Shown here: one piece after another, positions 7,651 to 14,042 of the stretch
How positions within the stretch are numbered: position 1 is the stretch's first letter
How the letters are laid out: each line of letters opens with the position of its first letter
Virus record (IMG/VR): IMGVR_UViG_3300032217_000353
Coordinates: 1 to 29,199 of that record
DNA from: a virus
Length of the DNA stretch: 29,199 nucleotides
Strand: one strand, 5' to 3'
The notes under the pieces: model-generated
Told to the model about the DNA's origin: nothing
What the model saw: the letters and a program-made list of their open reading frames with translations, nothing else
Database searches by the model: none
Translations under genes and position numbers: made by a program

Positions 7651-8240
7651 AACAAGTACAAGAATATTTAAACAGATGTGGATGCAATTTGATAGTTGAC
7701 GGAATCATTGGCGAAAAAACAAAAGCAGAATTAAAAAAGTATGTTTTTAACCAAACCAAAGGTATAACTTGGGTACGATGCGACAGAAAATTAACCAATA
7801 CTTTTGATGACTTTGGGGTATTGTGGTTAAACGATGATATTGCAGAAATATTCCCGTGTTCAACAACTGCTGGTAAGCACTACATTCAAAATCCAATCAC
7901 TTATGGTGGGGTTACTGGTACTGCAATTGCTGCTGCGCAATATGTTTTGGGTTCACATCAATTTAAAACGTCATCAAATTGGAAAACTTTGTGGTTAGGT
8001 TGTCCATACTTTCAACAAATTAAATCTATTCAAATATTTCGTGATGGGAATAAAGATGGTAATTTGGATGAGAAGGTAATTCAAAAGGGTTTGTTTGGCA
8101 TAAACTTTCATCAAGCTGGATTAGGTAATTTTATCGACAATTGGTCGGCTGGATGCCAAGTTGTACCGAAAGCATATTGGCTTAAAGTAATACCATATTT
8201 TAAAAATGGTGAAATTATAGATTTTAGTTTGCAATACTGA
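7647..8240 (+). CDS. Endolysin-like protein: peptidoglycan-binding start and L,D-transpeptidase-like core
   Basis: 197 residues. Residues 1-33 resemble the second half of a PG_binding_1 domain (VDGIIGEKTKAELKKYV). The C-terminal half carries H155 in GINFHQAG and S167-A-G-C170 in NWSAGCQVV, the His and Cys layout of the YkuD/L,D-transpeptidase-like active site. Between them, D133, N135, D137, G138 and D141 (RDGNKDGNLDE) form a calcium-loop-like motif. It probably cleaves or remodels peptidoglycan at lysis. No signal peptide is present, so export needs a holin. The start is GTG in a GTGA overlap. Its last base is the first base of the next gene. Confidence 0.7.
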   Translation: MKQVQEYLNRCGCNLIVDGIIGEKTKAELKKYVFNQTKGITWVRCDRKLTNTFDDFGVLWLNDDIAEIFPCSTTAGKHYIQNPITYGGVTGTAIAAAQYVLGSHQFKTSSNWKTLWLGCPYFQQIKSIQIFRDGNKDGNLDEKVIQKGLFGINFHQAGLGNFIDNWSAGCQVVPKAYWLKVIPYFKNGEIIDFSLQY

Positions 8241-8746
8241 TGGCAAAAGAACCTGATTTTCTTAAAGGCATTGGAATAAAAAATATCACCGAAGAAATTA
8301 AAAGTGGTGGTGTTAATTCTATTATACAAGATTGGGGGAATAAGTTAATAGCAGCGTTACGTACAAAGTTAAAAAATAACAAATCAAATGCAAGTGGTTC
8401 GCTATCGGCTAACATACAACCTAAAATAGAACCAACCAGTAAAGGCGAAAAACTAATAATCACGATGAATGATTATTGGATAGGTGTTGAAGAAGGTCAA
8501 GAACCTGGTACAAATGTTTCGGTAAAGGACATTGCACAATGGATGAAAGAAAAACGTAGGTATGGTGCATTTGCAAGTGCATTTAACAACAAAATAGAAA
8601 ATGTTATTGCCCGTATAATCAAAAAGAACATATTAAAGAGTGGTACAAAGGCAAGACCATTTATAAAACCTACGTTAACCGAACAAAAAATAAACCAGTT
8701 AAGCCAAAACGTAGCAGATTATTTTGCTGCAAACTTATTTAAATAA
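8240..8746 (+). CDS. HK97 gp10-like head-tail / tail completion protein candidate
   Basis: 168 residues, basic and helical with a beta-rich centre. SLSANIQPKIEP followed by KGEKLIITMNDYWIGVEEGQ and then KARPFIKPTLTE near residue 140 match the general plan of gp10-like neck proteins, which often end in a 'RPFI.P' motif. It would act in tail completion or neck assembly. It follows the endolysin directly (shared base), and is the last gene before the 8.75-kb promoter region, so it probably closes the late operon. Confidence 0.55.
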   Translation: MAKEPDFLKGIGIKNITEEIKSGGVNSIIQDWGNKLIAALRTKLKNNKSNASGSLSANIQPKIEPTSKGEKLIITMNDYWIGVEEGQEPGTNVSVKDIAQWMKEKRRYGAFASAFNNKIENVIARIIKKNILKSGTKARPFIKPTLTEQKINQLSQNVADYFAANLFK

Positions 8747-8764
8747 ATTATTTTGTAAAATAAA

Positions 8765-8795
8765 TTTGTTATATTGAAAACTATTTGTATATTTG
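8765..8795 (+). promoter_or_regulatory. Bacteroidota-type promoter for the HTH gene
   Basis: TTTG at 8765-8768, a 19-base spacer and TATATTTG at 8788-8795 match the known Bacteroidota primary sigma consensus (TTTG-N19-21-TAnnTTTG). The expected transcription start, a few bases after the -7 box, falls on or next to the ATG at 8800, so the mRNA may be leaderless. TTTGTAAAA at 8752-8760, just upstream, recurs before other genes and may be an operator half-site. Confidence 0.85.
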
Positions 8796-8799
8796 TGGT

Positions 8800-8988
8800 A
8801 TGGATATACAAGAAGTTATCAAACAAATCAAGTTACACAAGAAGCACGGCATAGTTTCAAAGGTCGCTGCACGTACTGGCATCTCTATGCCAACTGTTCG
8901 TAAATACCTAAATGGTGATGTTATACAACCAAAGGTATTAATCATTTTAAACACTGCTATCGACATTATCAATGAAGACTCTAACTAA
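8800..8988 (+). CDS. Small helix-turn-helix DNA-binding protein (Cro/XRE-like)
   Basis: 62 residues from ATG 8800. Residues ~17-40 form a clear HTH: GIVSKVAARTGISMPTVRKY, with the usual small residue and Gly at the turn. It is likely an early regulator of phage transcription. I prefer ATG 8800 to the upstream TTG at 8785 because the promoter -7 box (8788-8795) covers that region and could not be transcribed. It heads the early operon and overlaps the next frame by 17 bases. There is no divergent partner repressor, so a lysogeny switch of the classic type is not seen. Confidence 0.75.
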   Translation: MDIQEVIKQIKLHKKHGIVSKVAARTGISMPTVRKYLNGDVIQPKVLIILNTAIDIINEDSN

Positions 8989-9277
8989 TCTTATGGATGC
9001 AAATTTGGTGCGCTTAAAGAAGCTGCAAATGAGTGCAAATTTCTTTGAAGGTAAATTACATTTCTTTGATGGTTTTAACGATTACGAATTTGACGAAGAA
9101 CTTGTCAAAGATTTACTAATCGAAAACGAAGAAGATTTGGTAAACGAGTTTACACACTACGAAGAAGACGAAGACGGCTCACCAACTACACATATTATGT
9201 GGGCAATTATGGAAGACTTTGCACAATATTCTTTGTGTGATGCAATTGACAAATTAATAACAGATAAAAAAATATGA
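8972..9277 (+). CDS. Acidic hypothetical early protein
   Basis: 101 residues, strongly acidic in the middle (repeated Glu and Asp around residues 30-70), with no membrane segment or known motif. The start may be ATG 8972, overlapping the HTH gene, or ATG 8993, five bases after that gene's stop; the second would drop seven residues. Its stop overlaps the ERF start (ATGA). Very acidic early phage proteins sometimes mimic DNA to block host nucleases, but that is only a composition-based idea here. Confidence 0.5.
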   Translation: MKTLTNLMDANLVRLKKLQMSANFFEGKLHFFDGFNDYEFDEELVKDLLIENEEDLVNEFTHYEEDEDGSPTTHIMWAIMEDFAQYSLCDAIDKLITDKKI

Positions 9278-9813
9278 AAGAACTATTTAACGCAGTAAGC
9301 AATTTCCAGGCAGAATGTCCGAAGATTAGCAAAGACGCATCTAACCCTTTTTTCAAAGGTTCAAAGTATGCAACACTACCACATACTCAATTAGTGATTA
9401 CACCATTATTGAGAAAACAAGGTTTATTATTAGTTCAACCAGTTATTAATAATTGTGTTGTAACAAAATTAATTCACATTGAAACTGGTCAAACTTTAGA
9501 AAGTATTTATGAAATTAAATGCAAAGACGATACCAACCCACAACATTTTGGTAGTGCAGTAACCTATGCACGAAGATATAGTTTAGCTGCTATTTTAGGT
9601 TTAATTATTGACGATGGCTCGGACGATGACGGCAATATTGCTACCGGTAATAACGGGACACCTAAACAAGTTGCAAAAGAAGATTTAAACCCAAAGCATA
9701 GCAATTGGGCAAAAGCAAAAGAACATTTGCAAACGGGTGGTTTAATGGAAGACATCGAAAGAAAGTACACTATTAGTGCAGATAATAAAAAGTTGCTTAT
9801 AGCAATGAAATGA
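9274..9813 (+). CDS. erf: ERF-family single-strand DNA annealing protein
   Basis: 179 residues. The family signature is clear: an N-terminal FQAECPKISKDA with SKYATLPH, then GSAVTYARRYSLAAILGL near residue 93 and an acidic DDGSDDDGN directly after. ERF proteins form rings that anneal complementary strands for phage recombination and genome circularisation. It starts by ATGA overlap with the previous gene and is followed 17 bases later by a YqaJ exonuclease, the expected partner. The C-terminus carries a short helical extension (SNWAKAKEHL). Confidence 0.9.
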   Translation: MKELFNAVSNFQAECPKISKDASNPFFKGSKYATLPHTQLVITPLLRKQGLLLVQPVINNCVVTKLIHIETGQTLESIYEIKCKDDTNPQHFGSAVTYARRYSLAAILGLIIDDGSDDDGNIATGNNGTPKQVAKEDLNPKHSNWAKAKEHLQTGGLMEDIERKYTISADNKKLLIAMK

Positions 9814-9830
9814 AACTTTAATTTAGAACT

Positions 9831-10469
9831 ATGGAAATTACAATAACACACGATGAAAGTAAATGGCTATCTTTACGTGAAGGTAGATTTACAGCATCTG
9901 AAATTCACAAGCTAATGGGTACTCCGAGAAACAAATCGGAGTACTTAAGCGAAACGGCAAAGTCATTTGTCTATGAAAAAGCAAGTGAACTACTAACGGG
10001 CATTCGCAAACCAATTTGGGGTGAAGCATTGACGTGGGGGACTGAAAACGAAAAAGAAGCATTTGAAGTATTCCAATACAACCAAGATGATTTTTACACT
10101 TATTATGGTGGTGAAACGTACACGTTTATTCCTTATGGTGAGTATTCTGGTTATTCACCCGATGCACTTGGTAGTAATTGCTTGGTAGAAATTAAAAACC
10201 CTTTCAATAGTGGCATACATTTAAAGAATCGGTCAATCAAATGTGCTGAAGATTTGCTAAAAATACACCCCGAATACTATTGGCAAATGCAACTTGGTAT
10301 GATAGCAAGTGCAGTTGAGTTTGGTTACTTTGTTTCGTACGATAAACGTATGCCAGGTACTCACAATTTATTCATAGCACACATAGAACTTGAAGATGTC
10401 AAAGAAATCATTGACGAAAAACTATATTATGCAAATGAGTTACTACAGTCAATTGTCACGTTATTGTAA
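9831..10469 (+). CDS. YqaJ-type viral recombinase (lambda-exonuclease-like)
   Basis: 212 residues. It has the YqaJ/lambda exonuclease pattern: WLSLREGRFTASEIHKLMG at 12-30, WGTENEKEAFEVF near 67, SPDALG with a catalytic Asp and VEIKNPF with Glu-x-Lys (D, E and K of the PD-(D/E)XK core), and YYWQMQLGM near 150. The enzyme resects double-stranded ends so that the ERF protein can anneal the single strands. It lies just downstream of ERF, forming a two-gene recombination unit. TAATTTA at 9819-9825 lies 5 bases before the ATG. Confidence 0.9.
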   Translation: MEITITHDESKWLSLREGRFTASEIHKLMGTPRNKSEYLSETAKSFVYEKASELLTGIRKPIWGEALTWGTENEKEAFEVFQYNQDDFYTYYGGETYTFIPYGEYSGYSPDALGSNCLVEIKNPFNSGIHLKNRSIKCAEDLLKIHPEYYWQMQLGMIASAVEFGYFVSYDKRMPGTHNLFIAHIELEDVKEIIDEKLYYANELLQSIVTLL

Positions 10470-10471
10470 TA

Positions 10472-10492
10472 TTTGTAAAATATTTTTACAAA
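10472..10492. repeat. 21-bp perfect inverted repeat
   Basis: TTTGTAAAA (10472-10480), a 3-base centre and TTTTACAAA (10484-10492), right after the YqaJ gene. The left arm also occurs at 8752-8760 and 1141-1149 in intergenic sequence. No T-run follows the stem, so an operator for a dimeric regulator fits better than a terminator. Confidence 0.6.
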
Positions 10493-10528
10493 ATTGAAAA
10501 AATAATTTTCAAGTATGGAAAATCGTTG

Positions 10529-10536
10529 TATATTTG
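10529..10536 (+). promoter_or_regulatory. Promoter -7 box TATATTTG
   Basis: TATATTTG matches the TAnnTTTG Bacteroidota -7 element. The -33 region is weak (TTTC at 10507-10510 with an 18-base spacer). Transcription would begin near 10541, giving a ~16-base A-rich leader before the ATG at 10557. Confidence 0.65.
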
Positions 10537-10556
10537 TATCATAATAAAAAAACAAT

Positions 10557-10772
10557 ATGAAAAACGAAACAAACATCAATCAAAAAATTAACGGCAAATT
10601 GTACACAAAATTATTTAGCCATTGTATCAAACAGTATAAAGACATTGTAATTATTTACAAAGCTTATATTGAAAATAATCAAGTATATGGTATTGATTAT
10701 GTAGATTCAAAAGGATTACAACATATTGCTTGTAATACTGCTATTGCAAATAAAATAATAACTTTCAACTAA
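10557..10772 (+). CDS. Small hypothetical early protein
   Basis: 71 residues of basic, mixed character with no membrane segment. The central part (KDIVIIYKAYIENNQVYGIDYVDSK, split here only for description) looks like a short beta sheet, with Cys at 23 and 63. It has its own promoter and is followed by a GC-rich hairpin, so it may be a single-gene early unit. I do not recognise the family. Small early genes with their own promoter often act on host or anti-phage functions, but no evidence points to a target. Confidence 0.5.
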   Translation: MKNETNINQKINGKLYTKLFSHCIKQYKDIVIIYKAYIENNQVYGIDYVDSKGLQHIACNTAIANKIITFN

Positions 10773-10782
10773 AAATAAAAAT

Positions 10783-10800
10783 GGGGCTTTAATTAGCCCC
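10783..10800. terminator. GC-rich hairpin between two small genes
   Basis: GGGGCT (10783-10788) and AGCCCC (10795-10800) form a 6-bp stem with loop TTAATT. On the + strand only TTT follows, so termination is probably partial; on the - strand the stem is followed by a longer T-rich tract. It lies 10 bases after the 10557-10772 gene and 12 before the next ATG and could also act as an mRNA end-protecting hairpin. Confidence 0.6.
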
Positions 10801-10812
10801 TTTAAAAACAAT

Positions 10813-11001
10813 ATGGAAAACAAAACAACAATTATCCAACAATTCCCAACAATGGCAGATGCCTTTGAATGGGTAGCTTTTAAGATGTTAGATGCAACAG
10901 TAGGCAATTTAACAACAACGGTGCAGTATCAAGGTACAGATGCAATTATCGGTGTATGTGATGACATCACTTATGTAGGACTTTTTAACGTACAACTATG
11001 A
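10813..11001 (+). CDS. Small hypothetical protein
   Basis: 62 residues, rich in Thr, Ala and Gln, with a helical first half (PTMADAFEWVAFKMLDA) and a beta-like second half. No membrane segment. It follows the hairpin at 10783-10800 by 12 bases and overlaps the next gene by ATGA, so it begins a three-gene run of small proteins. Family not recognised. Confidence 0.5.
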   Translation: MENKTTIIQQFPTMADAFEWVAFKMLDATVGNLTTTVQYQGTDAIIGVCDDITYVGLFNVQL

Positions 11002-11234
11002 TAACGATTTGGGATGCACTTGCAATGATGGGACTAACCATAAGCGTATTATTTTGCGCTTGGTGTATTATAGTTGCACATCAAACTTTAACAAAATTTG
11101 AAGAAGTTGAACACAAACCAATGCCTGAAGTAAACGACTTACCTAATTGGGATAAACTTAATCCAGTAGGTAAAATGGCAAACAAAGAATTGAAGAAAAT
11201 GTACAAAGGTAAAATGAAGGGGCAAATGGTATGA
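10998..11234 (+). CDS. Small membrane-anchored protein
   Basis: 78 residues with one N-terminal membrane helix (residues ~5-29, WDALAMMGLTISVLFCAWCI) followed by a hydrophilic cytoplasmic or periplasmic part with a basic C-terminus (KKMYKGKMKGQMV). Both ends overlap neighbours by 4 bases. It is in the early region, away from the lysis genes, so superinfection exclusion or replication-membrane attachment are possible, but no motif supports either. Confidence 0.5.
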   Translation: MITIWDALAMMGLTISVLFCAWCIIVAHQTLTKFEEVEHKPMPEVNDLPNWDKLNPVGKMANKELKKMYKGKMKGQMV

Positions 11235-11527
11235 GTTTACTAATTATAAACGTAGTTAAACAACGTCTTGAAACAAGCACTAAAATGCGTGACGATGATG
11301 CGTTATTGATGGCAGACATTTGGCGTGAGCAACTTGAACAAATGGGTGCAAAGTCAATGTACGATGTTTTAAATGCTATTGCATCACGAATGGTGCATAG
11401 TCCTGAATCAATCAGACGTTCACGTCAAAAACTACAACAAGAAAATCCAAATCTACGTGGCAAAGTTTACCAGCTACGAATGGAAAAAGAAGAAGAAGTT
11501 TTGAAAGAATTAGGATATATAAAATAA
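11231..11527 (+). CDS. Helical hypothetical protein, possibly DNA-binding
   Basis: 98 residues, highly charged and almost fully helical. The middle holds a possible DNA-binding helix pair (YDVLNAIASRMVHSPESIRR around residues 43-62), followed by a basic helix (RRSRQKLQQENPNLRGK). This resembles phage proteins of the replication region in size and charge, but the family is not recognised. It starts by ATGA overlap and its stop lies just 7 bases before the promoter of the structured RNA. Confidence 0.5.
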   Translation: MSLLIINVVKQRLETSTKMRDDDALLMADIWREQLEQMGAKSMYDVLNAIASRMVHSPESIRRSRQKLQQENPNLRGKVYQLRMEKEEEVLKELGYIK

Positions 11528-11533
11528 ATAATA

Positions 11534-11541
11534 TATATTTG
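11534..11541 (+). promoter_or_regulatory. Promoter -7 box of the structured RNA
   Basis: TATATTTG fits the TAnnTTTG consensus. A -33 element is weak: TTAG at 11510-11513 with a 20-base spacer. The predicted transcription start (about 11545-11547) coincides with the first base of the 5' hairpin, which supports the promoter and the RNA boundary together. Confidence 0.7.
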
Positions 11542-11546
11542 TATTG

Positions 11547-11641
11547 TTAAGTGGAATGTTCAGGATTCCGATTACTTAAAAGATATTGGCTCAATTAAAA
11601 TAGTCGCACCTGAACTGCACTATTTTGGTTGGGCTTTTTTT
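11547..11641 (+). ncRNA. Putative structured RNA with two hairpins and a kissing-loop
   Basis: About 95 nt. Hairpin 1: TTAAGTGGAAT (11547-11557) pairs with ATTCC (11565-11569) and ACTTAA (11574-11579), with a 4-base bulge at 11570-11573 and loop GTTCAGG (11558-11564). Hairpin 2: 11588-11607 pairs with 11617-11635 (19 bp including G-U pairs, one bulged C at 11605); loop 11608-11616 contains CCTGAAC (11609-11615), the exact complement of the first loop. Seven T residues follow. Promoter, two stems, loop-loop complementarity and terminator together argue for a real RNA. It may be a trans-acting small RNA, or a leader regulating the 11646 gene. A 7-codon frame (11556-11579) lies inside hairpin 1. 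Confidence 0.72.
11588..11641 (+). terminator. Long-stem intrinsic terminator just before the nuclease-like gene
   Basis: A 19-bp stem (outer arm GGCTCAATT with GGTTGGGCT, inner arm AAAATAGT with ACTATTTT, then GC with GC) closes a 9-base loop and is followed by T at 11635-11641. The ATG of the next gene is at 11646, so that gene can only be transcribed by read-through, which suggests attenuation. Confidence 0.8.
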
Positions 11642-11645
11642 ATTT

Positions 11646-12131
11646 ATGAAATTTTTAGAAAAAGATTTAGAAACAATCATCTATGAATCTGGAAGGGATT
11701 TATTAGACGAAAGAGGTTTAGCCATTGAAGGTAAACTTTTAAGACAAGTGAAAATTGGTAATTATGGAATTGCTGATTTAATTTATTATTCACGTCCGTA
11801 TTACAAGGGTAAAAAATTATTCTTTCCTGGACAAGTAACTATTATTGAATTAAAGAAAGAAAAGATTGGTATTGCATCATTTTTACAATCAATTCAATAT
11901 GTAAAAGGAGTAATTACTTATTTAGAATCTAAAAATGTATCACATTTATTTGATATAAATATTAAATTAATTGGTAAAGAATTAGATACACAAGGTAGTT
12001 TTTGTTTTATTACTGATTTATTAAATGTGCAAGGGTGTGGAACAATTGAATTTTATACTTATGATTTTAAAATTGATGGTATAAATTTTAATCTTGAAAA
12101 TGGTTATGATTTAACAAATAGAGGATTTTAA
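11646..12131 (+). CDS. PD-(D/E)XK-like nuclease candidate
   Basis: 161 residues from ATG 11646; the longer frame from TTG 11625 would start inside the terminator and is rejected. The core pattern is a nuclease fold signature: GNYGIADLIYY (conserved Asp near 45), then VTIIELKKEKIG (Glu-x-Lys near 67-69), then a helix FLQSIQYVKGV. This is the layout of restriction-endonuclease-like proteins of the NucS/Endonuclease VII-like kind, often involved in recombination or DNA repair. Codon choice here is more A/T-ending (TTA, TTT, ATT) than in the genes around 9-11 kb, hinting at separate acquisition. The gene is followed 2 bases later by the replisome organizer. Confidence 0.6.
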   Translation: MKFLEKDLETIIYESGRDLLDERGLAIEGKLLRQVKIGNYGIADLIYYSRPYYKGKKLFFPGQVTIIELKKEKIGIASFLQSIQYVKGVITYLESKNVSHLFDINIKLIGKELDTQGSFCFITDLLNVQGCGTIEFYTYDFKIDGINFNLENGYDLTNRGF

Positions 12132-12133
12132 TT

Positions 12134-12823
12134 ATGGCAATATTTAGAAAAATTCATACATCATTTTGGAGTGATACATTTATTCAAGACCTGGATAATG
12201 AACATAGATTATTTTATTTATACCTTTTGACAAATGAACGCACTAAACAATGTGGCATCTACGAAATCAGTAAAAAACAAATGTCTTTTGATTTAGGATA
12301 CAGTATAGATAGAGTATCTAAACTTATTAAATACTTTATAAAAATAGGTAAAATTCTATATTCCGAAGATACAAAAGAGATTGCCTTAAAAAATTGGAAC
12401 AAATATAATGGTTCTTCAAGTCCAAAAGTTGTAAGTTGCATTCAGTCAGAACTTAAACAAATAAAAGATAGAGTATTGATAGAGTATGTAAATGGTATGT
12501 ATACTGCATCACAAGAAGAACAAGAACAAGAAGAAGAACAAGAAAAAGAAGTATTTGATATTAGTGTATTTGAAGAATTTTGGAATTTGTATGAAAAGAA
12601 ATTAAACAAAGAAGAAAGTTTAAGTGCATTTAAAAAAATAAAATCAAGTGAATATGATTTAATTAAATCACATATTCCTATTTTTGTCAAGCAATTTAAA
12701 GACAAACAATTTCAACCATACTTTTCAACATACTTAAATAAAAAAAGATGGCAAGATGAAGTTCAAATACAAACACAAGTTATAACAAACAAACCTAAAT
12801 TTGGAACATTAGAAGATGAATAG
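12134..12823 (+). CDS. Replisome organizer / helicase loader-like protein (DnaD-like)
   Basis: 229 residues in two parts. The N-terminal ~105 residues form a winged-helix-like domain (FWSDTFIQDLDNEHRLFYLY, then QMSFDLGYSIDRVSKLIKYF). A Glu/Gln-rich linker lies around residues 118-136. The C-terminal part has the pattern of phage replication protein C-termini: FEEFWNLYEKKLNKEES, then a helix and FQPYFSTYLNKKRWQDE. It probably binds the replication origin and recruits the DnaB-type helicase encoded next, which it overlaps by 8 bases. The codon usage is A/T-rich like the preceding gene. Confidence 0.75.
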   Translation: MAIFRKIHTSFWSDTFIQDLDNEHRLFYLYLLTNERTKQCGIYEISKKQMSFDLGYSIDRVSKLIKYFIKIGKILYSEDTKEIALKNWNKYNGSSSPKVVSCIQSELKQIKDRVLIEYVNGMYTASQEEQEQEEEQEKEVFDISVFEEFWNLYEKKLNKEESLSAFKKIKSSEYDLIKSHIPIFVKQFKDKQFQPYFSTYLNKKRWQDEVQIQTQVITNKPKFGTLEDE

Positions 12824-14042
12824 AGAACATTATATTATCGGAACGTTTTTAATGGACAAAAAAACACACGTATTTTTACCTAAAATTAACCACAAATGGT
12901 TTAAAGGGTGGAATGCAGAAATAATTGCCTTTATGCAGTTATGTTATTTAAATAATCAACCCATTGACTTACTTAATTTATCACGCCAATTTAAAGGCAA
13001 GGCATTTGAGCTATCACAATTTACCAATTCTTATGCACATAGCACCGATTTAAAGCATTATCTATTTGAATTGGATATAATGTACAAGAAAAACAAGTTA
13101 GTTCAACAGATAGCAAATTTAGACGTACACAAAGAATTAGATTTGATACTAAAAGATTTGAGTTTAATTACAATCGAAGCACAAATAACAATTGACAAAG
13201 AGCCATTACCAATGTCAAAAGTAACTGGTAAGGTAATTGATGACCTTGAAGAAAAAATGAAACGTGGAACAAAGTTAATGGGCTTAACAACGGGTTGGCA
13301 AATGTTAGACAAGTATATTGGTGGTTGGAATAAAGGTAATTTAATTATCATTGCTGGTAGACCAGGTTCAGGTAAAACTGCAATAGCATTGTCGTTAACA
13401 ATTAACGCATCAAACGTGGCAAAGGTTTTATTTATGTCACTTGAAATGAGCAGCGAAGAATTGGCAAAGCGTTATATTAGTTACTTTGCAAATATTGAAA
13501 ACTATAAAATTCGTAGTGGCAATTTAAAAGTAAACGAACACGAACACATTGCAAATAGCTTATACCAACTGACTACTGATTTCTATGTAGATGACGATGC
13601 AAAGAGTAGCATAAACGATATACGTGCAAAAGCACAACTACACAAAGCAAAACACGGGTTAAACATTTTAATCATAGATTATTTGCAATTAGTAAAAGGA
13701 ACAAAGGCAAATCGTGAACAAGAAATAGCAGAAATTTCACGCAACTTAAAAATCATTGCAAAAGAATTAGATATCACAGTTATTTGTTTGGCGCAGTTAA
13801 ATAGAAATAGCGAACAACGTGCTGACAAAAGACCTATGCTTTCCGACTTGCGTGAAAGTGGTTCAATAGAACAAGATGCCGATGTTGTTATGTTCCCGTT
13901 TAGACCACAATACTATGAGCAAGAACAAATGGATATTGAGAGTGATGCTGAATTAATTATCTCAAAAAATAGGCACGGGAGTACAGTCACAATACCAGTT
14001 ACATTTGAAGGCAAGTACACAAAATATACGGAAAGAATATGA
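12816..14042 (+). CDS. dnaB: DnaB-type replicative DNA helicase
   Basis: 408 residues. RecA-fold motifs are complete: Walker A GRPGSGKT (181-188), MSLEMS with Glu210, Walker B ILIIDYLQL (284-292), the CLAQLNRNSEQR motif (324-334) and SDLRESGSIEQDADVV (343-358) with the arginine finger region. The N-terminal ~130 residues are a short version of the DnaB N-terminal domain, so the protein is shorter than bacterial DnaB (about 450-500). It unwinds DNA at the phage fork as a hexamer. It overlaps the loader-like gene by 8 bases and the DnaA-like gene by 4. Confidence 0.93.
   Translation: MNREHYIIGTFLMDKKTHVFLPKINHKWFKGWNAEIIAFMQLCYLNNQPIDLLNLSRQFKGKAFELSQFTNSYAHSTDLKHYLFELDIMYKKNKLVQQIANLDVHKELDLILKDLSLITIEAQITIDKEPLPMSKVTGKVIDDLEEKMKRGTKLMGLTTGWQMLDKYIGGWNKGNLIIIAGRPGSGKTAIALSLTINASNVAKVLFMSLEMSSEELAKRYISYFANIENYKIRSGNLKVNEHEHIANSLYQLTTDFYVDDDAKSSINDIRAKAQLHKAKHGLNILIIDYLQLVKGTKANREQEIAEISRNLKIIAKELDITVICLAQLNRNSEQRADKRPMLSDLRESGSIEQDADVVMFPFRPQYYEQEQMDIESDAELIISKNRHGSTVTIPVTFEGKYTKYTERI

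Noticed and set aside
11625-11645. TTG 11625 as start of the nuclease-like gene
   Set aside because: It lies inside the terminator stem and would add a hydrophobic stretch made by the T-run; ATG 11646 is better.
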